Assembly (NCBI GenBank): GCA_003175865.1
Contig: PSRF01000077.1
Location: 1-12,035 of the forward strand
Direction: 5' to 3'
Source: Blastocatellia bacterium
GTDB lineage: Bacteria; Acidobacteriota; Blastocatellia; Pyrinomonadales; Pyrinomonadaceae
DNA: 12,035 nucleotides
Shown: positions 1 through 6,507 of the stretch, piece by piece
Layout of the letters: every line of letters begins with the position of its first letter
Numbering within the stretch: position 1 is the stretch's first letter
Program-made: the position numbers and the translations under genes
Notes under the pieces: generated by a model
Told to the model about the DNA's origin: nothing
What the model saw: the letters and a program-made list of their open reading frames with translations, nothing else
Databases searched by the model: none

Positions 1-62
1 GCTGATTGCTGATTCGTACCTGGCAAAACTGAAATTGGCAGTTGGCAATTGGAAATCGGCAG
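1..62. repeat. Heptamer tandem repeats in intergenic DNA
   Basis: Two period-7 tracts lie in the 78 bases left of the first gene. GCTGATT occurs twice in tandem at 1-14. At 35-62 there are four consecutive degenerate heptamers: TTGGCAG, TTGGCAA, TTGGAAA and TCGGCAG. They lie downstream of the minus-strand hydrolase gene and the array may continue beyond the left edge. Heptanucleotide tandem repeats in spacers are known from cyanobacteria and others; here they may be slippage products with no function. No gene is visible in 1-78. Confidence 0.55.
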
Positions 63-78
63 TGGTCAACAAATGAGA

Positions 79-1353
79 TTAGCCGAGTAAGTACGCTCCG
101 GCCTCGTCGGCTCGGATGCACTCGGGCAGGTCTCGATGTGTGCTCATGAGAAATGCGTTTGAACTTTGGCGCAATGCATTGCCATGAGTTGCTCTAAGTT
201 TTACAACCCGAGCAAAAGCCGACCAGCCGTAGTAGTAGCCATCTTTGATGCTGACCAATACATCAGCAGTGTGCTTCACGCGGTGAGTCGAGACGGACCT
301 GTAGACATTCGCGAGCGCGTCCGGATATTTATGCGAGTGGGTGGTCGAAAACAAAACGTCATCGGCGACAAAGCCGCTGGCGTCAATTCGTCCATCGCGT
401 CGCAAGTTCGAAAGTAGCTGGCTCATTTCTAATGGGTCACCAGCCTGTGTTGAGTAGCGATAGAACGTCGTTTGATCTTCAATCCTGCGTTCAATCAATG
501 CTGACCCGGCTGGGCCCTTAACCAACACGTTTCCAGCTTCGTCGAGTGAAACCGAAAAGTCGATTCCCGGCACATTGCACAAGAAATCACTTACTTCAGA
601 GACCACTTCATGATCGCCACAATAAATCGCTGCGTAGCTACACAGCCCAAAAGCTGGAATTGAAAGCTGACGGCCGTTGTTCTGATTCAATTGCGAATTA
701 AGAGTGAAGCCTTTCCGGCGAAGTTCAGTTGCAAGGTTCACGCGTTTGTTGTCTTCGAGGTTCATTCCATGATCGGAGAACAAAACGATTTCCGTTTCAC
801 GTCCACAAAATTCCCGGATTTCTCGGAGAATTTTATCGAGTGTTTCGAGAGCAACTGCAAGTCGCGCCGGGCCTTGAGCATGTAGCAATCCGTCAGTCCC
901 TTTGAGAAAGGCGAAGTAGTCGCGGTCTTGTGGAGCGGCACTAAACTGTTCATGAAAGCGTCGCATATCTGCACGCCAGATCTTTTCGGGGGCAACATAG
1001 ATGAGGAACTCGAAAGCCAATGGCTCCTGGTAATCGAGTTGGTCCATGTAGGACGACGGCATTTTGTCTGGCGTTCGTCGTCCAAGATACTTTCCAATAC
1101 CTCCCGCCTGGTGCTTACTCTGCTTGTCGAAGTAGAGACTTTCGTAACCGTTCGGTGGGGTTGCTGAAAACATCGCGGAGAGTGCGACGTTTGTCATGGT
1201 TGGAAATGGCGAAAGTAAACGCGAAGGAGCGAGAAACCCATCGAACAAACCTCGATTGCGAGCCGCGAGAATTAACTCATGAGGAACGCCGTCGAGACAC
1301 AGGAGTAATCGTCGGGGTCTCGACACTCCAGGCCGGTGCATGTTGGATTTCAT
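79..1353 (-). CDS. Alkaline phosphatase superfamily hydrolase (type I phosphodiesterase/nucleotide pyrophosphatase-like)
   Basis: This 424-residue protein has the metal-site pattern of the alkaline phosphatase superfamily, of the phosphodiesterase/nucleotide pyrophosphatase type. Visible elements are an early Asp in LLLCLDG (D21), the nucleophile region FPTMTN with T54 as likely nucleophile, GTDGLLHAQG (D154, H158), FSDHGM (D194, H195) and a late ATHGN (H390). These match the usual two-metal ligands, so the enzyme is probably active on a phosphoester. The substrate cannot be read from sequence. No signal peptide or membrane segment is seen, so it is probably cytoplasmic. The ATG lies 15 nt after the stop of the upstream TPR gene, which implies co-transcription, but no good ribosome-binding site precedes it. 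Met5 is an alternative start. Confidence 0.85.
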   Translation of the reverse strand: MKSNMHRPGVSRPRRLLLCLDGVPHELILAARNRGLFDGFLAPSRLLSPFPTMTNVALSAMFSATPPNGYESLYFDKQSKHQAGGIGKYLGRRTPDKMPSSYMDQLDYQEPLAFEFLIYVAPEKIWRADMRRFHEQFSAAPQDRDYFAFLKGTDGLLHAQGPARLAVALETLDKILREIREFCGRETEIVLFSDHGMNLEDNKRVNLATELRRKGFTLNSQLNQNNGRQLSIPAFGLCSYAAIYCGDHEVVSEVSDFLCNVPGIDFSVSLDEAGNVLVKGPAGSALIERRIEDQTTFYRYSTQAGDPLEMSQLLSNLRRDGRIDASGFVADDVLFSTTHSHKYPDALANVYRSVSTHRVKHTADVLVSIKDGYYYGWSAFARVVKLRATHGNALRQSSNAFLMSTHRDLPECIRADEAGAYLLG

Positions 1354-1368
1354 GTTGCGATTGCTGGG

Positions 1369-2628
1369 TTACTGCTCTGCGGCCTTTGCGACCGGTTCAG
1401 GTTTATACGCCTTCTGCAGACCTTTCTTTGCTTCTTCATGAGCATCGTAAACATTCGGTCGTGCTAATACTTCACGATATTGCGCCAATGCTTCATCACG
1501 TCGTCCAGCAACATCGAAAGCGCGCGCCGCATACAGGTGGGCCATGGTGACTAATCCCGGCTCCGCGTGCTCAACCTTCGTTACTGCAAGGAATTCCTTC
1601 GCGGCACGGTCATTCTGTCCCGCTACCAACAGCGCTTCACCGTATTTGAAATGAATTAAATCAACTGCACGTATCGTTCGATCGCGCAGCAACTCGTCGA
1701 AACTTGCAAAGGCTTCTTTTTCTGCTTGAGCAGCTCCGTTCGGATCGTTTGCTTTACGCTTCTGCGCTGCAAGCGCGACCAGTGCATCCGATGTTTCGAG
1801 TTTGTACAGATAATTCCGTGGAAACCTTGATGACAGTTCGCGCGTTATCGGCAAGATATCAGCGAAGCGTTTCTCACGCGTGTAAAGGACAATCAGCAAC
1901 GACTTTGCGTCATCCTGGGACCAGTGCCCCTCCTTCGAGACTTGTTCAATTAACGCGAGACCTTTCTTCTTGGAACCGTGATAGCCAGTCACACCCGCAA
2001 CGAGTTTTATAAACGGTGGCAGCGAGCCCACTACGTACTCATAAAGCCCGATGGTCAACTGCGCGTCTATGTACTTCGGATCCAATTTCAAGACTTCGCG
2101 ATGATGATCGACCGCATCGTTTCCATCCCGCAGCGCCGCTAAGTGTCGGCGTTCGACAGTTTCTTCAAACGATGCCTTGAGTCCTTGTGTTTCCGCCAGA
2201 AAATCCAGGGCCTCAATATTTTTTGGATCTTGTTTGAGTCTTGCTTCTGCGAAGCGTTTCGCGTCGCGCGTCAAGCTGCGAAACTCGTCAATGATTTTCG
2301 GATCTACCTTATCGTCGCCGCTTGCGTAAAAAGATTTGGAGTCATAGAGGCTAGACTGCAGGCGTCGCGACTCGTACAACGTCTTGGCCCACAAACCTGC
2401 AGCCATCAGTTGATAACCAGCAGGGTGATTGGGAAGGAGTTGAGTAATTTGTTTGAATTCCGCTCGTGCTTTGTCGTAGTCGAGATTGTAAAGCGCGTCG
2501 AGGCCACTCCTGCGAAGCTCTTCGTAACGCGAACGTTCGACGTCGGTCAACCAGGGAGATGGAGTAGGCTGTTGAGCGTGAATACCAATCGCTGAAACAA
2601 GCACGAGTATCATGGAAAAATACTTCAC
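1369..2628 (-). CDS. Exported TPR-repeat protein
   Basis: I choose the GTG at 2628, giving 419 residues. It has a strong GGAGGAG site five bases upstream, removes a 38-bp overlap with thrC, and places a clean signal peptide at the N-terminus (MKYFSMILVLVSAIGIHA, likely cut after Ala18). A longer frame opening at 2706 has no such support. The mature part is helical with TPR-like repeats, for example ALYNLDYDKARAEF near the start, HREVLKLDPKYIDAQLTIG in the middle and ARAFDVAGRRDEALAQYREVL near the end. A conserved-looking segment GSLPPFIKLVAG follows the second. No catalytic motif is seen. It is probably a periplasmic scaffold or secreted protein of unknown role. It sits between thrC and the hydrolase gene in a minus-strand cluster. 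Confidence 0.85.
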   Translation of the reverse strand: MKYFSMILVLVSAIGIHAQQPTPSPWLTDVERSRYEELRRSGLDALYNLDYDKARAEFKQITQLLPNHPAGYQLMAAGLWAKTLYESRRLQSSLYDSKSFYASGDDKVDPKIIDEFRSLTRDAKRFAEARLKQDPKNIEALDFLAETQGLKASFEETVERRHLAALRDGNDAVDHHREVLKLDPKYIDAQLTIGLYEYVVGSLPPFIKLVAGVTGYHGSKKKGLALIEQVSKEGHWSQDDAKSLLIVLYTREKRFADILPITRELSSRFPRNYLYKLETSDALVALAAQKRKANDPNGAAQAEKEAFASFDELLRDRTIRAVDLIHFKYGEALLVAGQNDRAAKEFLAVTKVEHAEPGLVTMAHLYAARAFDVAGRRDEALAQYREVLARPNVYDAHEEAKKGLQKAYKPEPVAKAAEQ

Positions 2629-2633
2629 TACTA

Positions 2634-2640
2634 CTCCTCC
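2634..2640 (-). promoter_or_regulatory. Ribosome-binding site deciding a GTG start
   Basis: The minus strand reads GGAGGAG, then five bases, then GTG at 2628. This near-perfect Shine-Dalgarno site sits only for this GTG and fixes the start of the exported TPR protein downstream of the ATG at 2706. Confidence 0.75.
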
Positions 2641-2668
2641 GGTCATAGTTTGATACGGCACCTGAGCT

Positions 2669-3835
2669 TCAGTGGTCGAAAGACTCGAGATACTTAACAC
2701 CGGCACCAGTGTTGAATAAAACGACTCGGTCGGTTGATTTCACCTGTCCTGTCTCCATCAACTTGCGCACCGCCGGTAAACACGCAGCGCCTTCGGGGGC
2801 GCAGAACAAACCTTCAGCCGCGCCAATTTCAGCGGTCGCCGAAATCAGTTCCTCATCCGAAACGGCCACAGCAGCTCCACCTGAATCGCGCAATGCATCG
2901 AGGATCAGGAAGTCGCCGATCGCCTTTGGGACGCGCAATCCTGAGGCAGTGGTTGCCGCATTTGGAAATTCATCCGCAAATCTTTTTCCTTGTTCGAAGG
3001 CTCGAACGATTGGCGCGCACCCCGAAGCCTGCACTGTGACCATCCGTGGTCGCTTTGAACCGATCCACCCCATCTGTTCCATTTCATCAAACGCCTTCCA
3101 CATCCCAATTAATCCGGTTCCTCCACCGGTTGGATAAACAATGACATCAGGTAGTTCCCAATTTAGTTGTTCAGCTAATTCGTAACCGAGCGTCTTCTTA
3201 CCTTCTACCCTGTAAGGTTCCTTCAGAGTTGAAACATCAAACCAGCCCTCAGCTTCTTTGCGGCGACCGACCTCAGCGCCGCAGTCGGTGATTAGGCCAT
3301 CCATTAACGTTACGTGTGCACCTGTTTGTTCACACTCAACAACGTTGGCGCAGGGAGTGTCGCGCGGCATGAAGATGAAACACTCGAGACCGGCTTGCGC
3401 GGCATACGCAGCCAACGCCCCGGCGGCATTTCCCGCTGAAGGCACTGCGAGTTTTTTCGCCCCTAACTGTTTCGCCATCGAGACCGCTGCAGCCATACCG
3501 CGCGCTTTAAAGCTCTGCGTAGGATTCTGGGATTCGTCTTTAATAAACAGCTCTTTCAACCCAAGACGGTCACCCAATCTTCTGGTATGCAGCAGGGGCG
3601 TCCAGCCTTCACCTAGCGACACAATGTCCTCCTCTTTATCGACTGGCAAGACCTCGAGATACCGCCAGAGGTCAGCGCGCCGTCCAACAAGTGATTGCTT
3701 GGTCAAAGAGCGCTGCGCCTGCTCCAGGTCATAACGAACCAGCAATGGCTTTCCGCATTCGCGACACAGGTTGAGCAACACTCGTGCCTCGTGGCGTAGT
3801 CCACATAATGCACATTCAAGATGAGTAACATTCAT
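2669..3835 (-). CDS. thrC: Threonine synthase (PLP-dependent)
   Basis: This enzyme would convert O-phosphohomoserine to threonine, the last step of threonine synthesis, in the cytoplasm. The 388-residue protein starts with a zinc-ribbon-like Cys set (C8, C11, C24, C27), as in the short archaeal/bacterial threonine synthase type. A PLP fold-II core follows: GEGWTPL at 75-81, the PLP lysine in SFKARG (K110), SAGN at 133-136 contacting the cofactor, and the phosphate-binding glycine loop GGGTG at 237-241. The usual NPTGSFKDRG motif reads [10 protein letters not shown], so a related PLP lyase or synthase role is a lesser possibility. It is the first gene of the cluster. A candidate promoter and inverted repeat lie upstream. 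The exported TPR gene begins 40 bp after its stop. Confidence 0.88.
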   Translation of the reverse strand: MNVTHLECALCGLRHEARVLLNLCRECGKPLLVRYDLEQAQRSLTKQSLVGRRADLWRYLEVLPVDKEEDIVSLGEGWTPLLHTRRLGDRLGLKELFIKDESQNPTQSFKARGMAAAVSMAKQLGAKKLAVPSAGNAAGALAAYAAQAGLECFIFMPRDTPCANVVECEQTGAHVTLMDGLITDCGAEVGRRKEAEGWFDVSTLKEPYRVEGKKTLGYELAEQLNWELPDVIVYPTGGGTGLIGMWKAFDEMEQMGWIGSKRPRMVTVQASGCAPIVRAFEQGKRFADEFPNAATTASGLRVPKAIGDFLILDALRDSGGAAVAVSDEELISATAEIGAAEGLFCAPEGAACLPAVRKLMETGQVKSTDRVVLFNTGAGVKYLESFDH

Positions 3836-3905
3836 CGCTAGGAGTCTCTTTCGTTAGAGTTTTCCGCAAAAAAGCCTTGAAACCCATGGAATCAAGATCG
3901 CGAGC

Positions 3906-3934
3906 AACATAACAGGCATCGACAGATTGCTCAA
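3906..3934 (-). promoter_or_regulatory. Candidate sigma70-type promoter for thrC
   Basis: On the minus strand TTGAGC (3934-3929) and TATGTT (3911-3906) are separated by exactly 17 bp. Each matches four of six consensus positions. The predicted start near 3899 would leave a leader of about 65 nt before the thrC ATG. The inverted repeat at 3938-3953 lies 3 bp upstream of the -35 box. This is pattern matching only. Confidence 0.4.
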
Positions 3935-3937
3935 TTG

Positions 3938-3953
3938 TCCGACAGGTGTCGGA
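3938..3953. promoter_or_regulatory. Perfect inverted repeat, possible operator
   Basis: TCCGACA-GG-TGTCGGA is a perfect 7-bp inverted repeat with a 2-bp centre, in the divergent spacer between thrC and the HAD phosphatase gene. Its size and spacing suit a dimeric DNA-binding regulator. It abuts the candidate thrC -35 box, so an activator or repressor site for thrC is plausible. No regulator gene is in the window and I do not recognise the motif. Confidence 0.45.
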
Positions 3954-3983
3954 AAATCTCACGTGTTCAACTCAAATGAGAAC

Positions 3984-4012
3984 TTTTCAAAGTGAACCTC
4001 AACGCTTATCTT
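3984..4012 (+). promoter_or_regulatory. Weak candidate promoter for the HAD/cyclophilin pair
   Basis: TTTTCA (3984-3989) and TATCTT (4007-4012) are spaced by 17 bp, each matching four of six consensus positions. They lie 51 bp upstream of the ATG at 4063. A short palindrome, ACTTT-TC-AAAGT (3982-3993), overlaps the -35 box. Such matches occur often by chance. Confidence 0.28.
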
Positions 4013-4062
4013 GTCTCTCGTAATCTAAAACATCATTCATTTCTTCAGATTCTCGTTAACAA

Positions 4063-4932
4063 ATGCCAATTCGTCTGATCGCGCTGGATCTTGATGGAAC
4101 CCTGTTGAATCCTCGCGGCCAGATCTCAGAGCGAAATCGTCTTGCGATTGATGCCGCACGACAACAGGGAGTACAGGTTGCAGCGGTAACCGGACGACGC
4201 TTTCGTGATTCTCGACCCGTTGCGCTGGAACTGGGCCTCGACGTTCCTGTCATATCGCACAATGGCGCATTAACAAAACATGCGCGCACACTTGAAACTG
4301 TAGCCGTGCTGCCTCTGCCACTTAGCGCCGCGCTTAAGGTGATGGCGGTAGGCAAGGCGTTCGGGGCAGACGCTCTGGTGAGTGACGATCACGATGGACT
4401 CGGAGTACTCATTTACGATCATGTCTCCGGCGACAATTGGCCGTTGCGCGAATATATTCGTTGGGCCAAACAGGTACACGGAGAGGAAGAAGGCGGCGAA
4501 TCTGTTCGCAAGGTCGATTCGTTGGAAGCTTATCTCGATCATGACCCGATCCACCTCGCGTTCTCTGGTCCATGCGGCAGGATGGAAGAACTCGAACATC
4601 TTCTGCGTTCCGAGTTGATGTCGGAAGTTAAAATCTTCAGCACAGTTTATGCGGAAAAGGATTTCACCTTGCTCGACATCCTGAATCCTTCTGCATCGAA
4701 GGGTGCAGGAGTTGCTGCTGCAGCGACTGAACTGGATCTAACGCCCGAGGAGATAATGGCAATCGGTGACAACTACAACGATCTCGAGATGCTTCTCTTT
4801 GCGGGTAGAGGTGTCGTAATGGCAAATGCGCCGTTATCTTTACGTGAAAAAGAAGGTTTACATCCAACTGCATCGAATAGTGAGGATGGAGTAGCATTGG
4901 CAATCGAACAATTCATATTGAGTAGACATTGA
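4063..4932 (+). CDS. Cof-type HAD-IIB family hydrolase
   Basis: This is a cytoplasmic, Mg-dependent sugar-phosphate or cofactor phosphatase of the haloacid dehalogenase superfamily. The 289-residue length is typical for the Cof subfamily. All four HAD motifs are visible: motif I LDLDGT with D9 and D11, motif II VTGRR with T43, motif III lysine in SASKGAG (K213), and motif IV IGDNYND with D236 and D240. The C2-type cap lies between motifs II and III, and SHNGAL at 65-70 is the usual loop before it. Substrates of this family are broad and cannot be assigned. The ATG at 4063 places motif I at the normal distance from the N-terminus, although no clear ribosome-binding site precedes it. The cyclophilin gene follows after 40 bp and is probably co-transcribed. 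Confidence 0.9.
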   Translation: MPIRLIALDLDGTLLNPRGQISERNRLAIDAARQQGVQVAAVTGRRFRDSRPVALELGLDVPVISHNGALTKHARTLETVAVLPLPLSAALKVMAVGKAFGADALVSDDHDGLGVLIYDHVSGDNWPLREYIRWAKQVHGEEEGGESVRKVDSLEAYLDHDPIHLAFSGPCGRMEELEHLLRSELMSEVKIFSTVYAEKDFTLLDILNPSASKGAGVAAAATELDLTPEEIMAIGDNYNDLEMLLFAGRGVVMANAPLSLREKEGLHPTASNSEDGVALAIEQFILSRH

Positions 4933-4960
4933 GCCCGTGGCACTAATACGTTTCAAACTG

Positions 4961-4967
4961 GAAGGAG
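4961..4967 (+). promoter_or_regulatory. Ribosome-binding site for the cyclophilin gene
   Basis: GAAGGAG lies five bases before the ATG at 4973. It selects this ATG over an in-frame GTG at 4937, which has no such site. Confidence 0.7.
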
Positions 4968-4972
4968 ACGAA

Positions 4973-5455
4973 ATGGCAAATCGCACAGCAGTCATCAATA
5001 CCAACAAAGGCACAATTAGAGTCGAGTTGTTAGAGTCAGATGCACCAAAGACAACTGAGAACTTCATCACGCTTGCACAGCGCGGTTACTACGATGGAAT
5101 CATCTTTCACCGTGTCATCAAGAACTTCATGATCCAGGGTGGTGACCCTACGGGGACGGGACGCGGCGGTGAATCAGCATGGGGCGGGCGGTTCAACGAT
5201 GAGATCGATTCGAAGTCCGCGGTCTACCAGAGAGGTTATAAAGCTGGAACAATGGCGATGGCTAACGCTGGACCAAATACGAACGGCTCGCAGTTTTTCA
5301 TCATGCACGTCGATTATCCGTTGCCGCCAAGTTACACAATCTTTGGTCGTGTAACGGATGGTCAGGATGTCGTGAACGCAATCGCCAACGGTCAAACTGA
5401 TCGAAATGATCGTCCGGTGAGCGATGTAAAAATGGAAAGTGTCACGATCGAATAG
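4973..5455 (+). CDS. Peptidylprolyl isomerase, cyclophilin type
   Basis: This enzyme catalyses cis-trans isomerisation of X-Pro bonds. The 160-residue protein is a single cyclophilin domain without signal peptide, so it is cytoplasmic and of PpiB-like size. Hallmarks are FHRVIKNFMIQGGDPTGTGRG at 45-65, with catalytic R47, F52 and Q55, and AMANAGPNTNGSQFFI at 95-110. H112 stands near the position where eukaryotic CypA has Trp, as in many bacterial enzymes. The start at 4973 follows a good ribosome-binding site. The 3' third of the gene, from the codon for H112 onward, was duplicated downstream together with a REP-like hairpin; this upstream copy is the intact one. It follows the HAD gene by 40 bp and converges on thiD. 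Confidence 0.93.
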   Translation: MANRTAVINTNKGTIRVELLESDAPKTTENFITLAQRGYYDGIIFHRVIKNFMIQGGDPTGTGRGGESAWGGRFNDEIDSKSAVYQRGYKAGTMAMANAGPNTNGSQFFIMHVDYPLPPSYTIFGRVTDGQDVVNAIANGQTDRNDRPVSDVKMESVTIE

Positions 5456-5459
5456 GTTT

Positions 5460-5486
5460 GGAGTGCGCCAACTCTGTTGGCGCTTT
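5460..5486 (+). repeat. REP-like hairpin, single copy
   Basis: GGAG-T precedes a hairpin with perfect 8-bp arms GCGCCAAC/GTTGGCGC and a TCT loop (5465-5483), followed by TTT. It begins five bases after the cyclophilin stop codon and could act as its terminator. In this unit the partner inverted copy is missing beyond AAAGCGC, cut off by the duplication junction. Confidence 0.75.
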
Positions 5487-5494
5487 AACAAAGC

Positions 5495-5649
5495 GCACGT
5501 CGATTATCCTTTGCGCCGCCAAGTTACACAACTTTGGTCGTTTAACTCAGGGTCAGGATGTCGTGAACGCGATTGCCAACAGTCAAACTGATCGACATTA
5601 TCGTCTCGTGAGTGACGTAAAATGGAAAGTGTCACTGATCGAATGTTTT
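5495..5649 (+). pseudogene. Decayed duplicate of the cyclophilin 3' end
   Basis: This stretch is a second copy of the cyclophilin gene from the codon for H112 to just past the stop. Small indels break the frame, for example two extra bases near 5510-5513 and one base lost from an AAAAA run near 5622. Only fragments such as GQDVVNAIAN remain readable, and not in one continuous frame with the upstream part. It has no start codon of its own and no upstream part of the fold, so it cannot make an isomerase. It is best read as debris of the tandem duplication. Confidence 0.85.
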
Positions 5650-5709
5650 GGAGTGCGCCAACTCTGTTGGCGCTTTAACAAAGCGCTGACAGAGTCAGCG
5701 CACTCCAAA
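5647..5709. repeat. Double-hairpin REP-like (BIME-like) element
   Basis: This 63-bp imperfect palindrome is symmetric in layout: TTT, GGAG, T, hairpin 1 (5655-5673), spacer TTTAACAAA, hairpin 2 (5683-5701), A, CTCC, AAA. Hairpin 1 arms are GCGCCAAC/GTTGGCGC and hairpin 2 arms are GCGCTGAC/GTCAGCGC, each with a 3-base loop. The halves are inverted copies differing at two stem positions, and both differences are paired so that the stems stay perfect. It lies between convergent genes, a usual place for REP elements, and could terminate transcription from both sides. Its right end overlaps the last codons of thiD. No RAYT-type transposase is in the window. Confidence 0.8.
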
Positions 5710-6507
5710 TAGCGTTCTGGCGCCTTGACCTGTTGGTTCACTCGAACGTATCGCTTCGCTAACAAACTGTTTTGCTTCGCCGACCGCACTTTGCAAACTC
5801 ATACCTAGTGCTAAACACGCAGCGATCGCCGCCGACAAAGTGCAACCTGATCCGTGAACCTCACCTACTTCAAAATATTCTGCACGAAAGACGTGAAAGT
5901 TTTCTTCCTCATCAAGTAGCACATCAATCGCTTCATCGAGTCCTTTTTCCGCATTGCGAGGCCCACCGTGTCCACCCTTCACGAGCACAGCACGAGGACC
6001 AAGCTCGCGAATTCGCTGCGCTGCATTACGCATATCTGCTTCATTTCGAATAGCCTGTCCAGTCAAACGTTCTGCCTCGGGAATATTCGGCGTTACTAAA
6101 CGCGCCTGCTGCAATAGACGTCCTTTTAGAATTGATAGTGCCTCAGCATCGATCAAGTCGTGCCCTGACGTTGAAACCATCACCGGATCAACAATCGGCA
6201 TCGGCAACTTCTGTGTGCTAACAAGTCTCGCTACGGCATCTACAATCTCGGCACTAGGCAACATCCCTGTCTTAACCGATGCGATTTCACTGTCGTCGAT
6301 GATCGGTTGGATTTGTGACAGGAGAACATCAGCAGTCTGATGGACAGCACCGAACACACCTGTCGTGTTTTGATATGTGATCGACGTAATCGCAGCTGCC
6401 GGGAAACATCCAAACGCCGCAATCGTTCGAATATCGGCAACGATACCTGCACCACCTGACGGATCGAGTCCAGCGATGCTCAGCACGACTGGTCTATTTT
6501 TGTTCAT
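5695..6507 (-). CDS. thiD: Hydroxymethylpyrimidine/phosphomethylpyrimidine kinase
   Basis: ThiD phosphorylates 4-amino-5-hydroxymethyl-2-methylpyrimidine twice to give HMP-PP, the pyrimidine half of thiamine phosphate. The 270-residue length is normal for the ribokinase-like ThiD family. Seen are the N-terminal SIAGLDPSGGAGIVADI (substrate site), KTGML, VLVKGGHGG, and the C-terminal anion-hole motif HGSGCTLSAAIAA. It overlaps thiE by 14 bp, indicating translational coupling, and its partner enzyme is therefore adjacent. The last residues F-G-V-R and the TGA stop are encoded by TTT GGA GTG CGC TGA, which is the outer end of the REP-like element, so the original C-terminus may have been replaced. 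No TPP riboswitch is visible upstream of the cluster. Confidence 0.95.
   Translation of the reverse strand: MNKNRPVVLSIAGLDPSGGAGIVADIRTIAAFGCFPAAAITSITYQNTTGVFGAVHQTADVLLSQIQPIIDDSEIASVKTGMLPSAEIVDAVARLVSTQKLPMPIVDPVMVSTSGHDLIDAEALSILKGRLLQQARLVTPNIPEAERLTGQAIRNEADMRNAAQRIRELGPRAVLVKGGHGGPRNAEKGLDEAIDVLLDEEENFHVFRAEYFEVGEVHGSGCTLSAAIAACLALGMSLQSAVGEAKQFVSEAIRSSEPTGQGARTLFGVR

Larger units (their letters stand above)
5305..5686 (+). repeat. 190-bp direct tandem duplication (two units)
   Basis: Unit A (5305-5494) and unit B (5495-5684) repeat with a constant 190-bp offset, with identity running 2 bp further at the right (GC). Each unit holds the last 151 bp of the cyclophilin gene followed by a REP-like hairpin. 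Aligned by eye, the coding-derived part differs by about 15 substitutions and five small indels, while the 37 bp from GGAGTGCGCC to AAGCGC are identical. The junction shares only GC, consistent with a microhomology-type duplication. Confidence 0.9.

Noticed and set aside
1020..1550. Plus-strand frame of 176 codons opposite the hydrolase and TPR genes
   Set aside because: It spans two well-supported minus-strand genes with family motifs; its own translation is Arg/Cys-rich and featureless.
2629..2706. Longer start for the exported TPR protein at 2706
   Set aside because: It would bury the signal peptide 26 residues inside, overlap thrC, and ignore the strong GGAGGAG before the GTG at 2628.
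4937..4972. Longer cyclophilin start at the GTG at 4937
   Set aside because: The ATG at 4973 has a good ribosome-binding site and gives the normal cyclophilin N-terminus.
5460..5676. Two identical palindromic repeats separated by unique sequence, resembling a minimal CRISPR
   Set aside because: The spacing is 190 bp, the intervening sequence is a gene copy, and only two units exist; no cas gene is present.
5458..5712. Open frame of 84 codons across the duplicated cyclophilin end
   Set aside because: It is built from a frame-shifted copy of the cyclophilin 3' end and two REP-like halves; it has no ribosome-binding site or protein-like composition.
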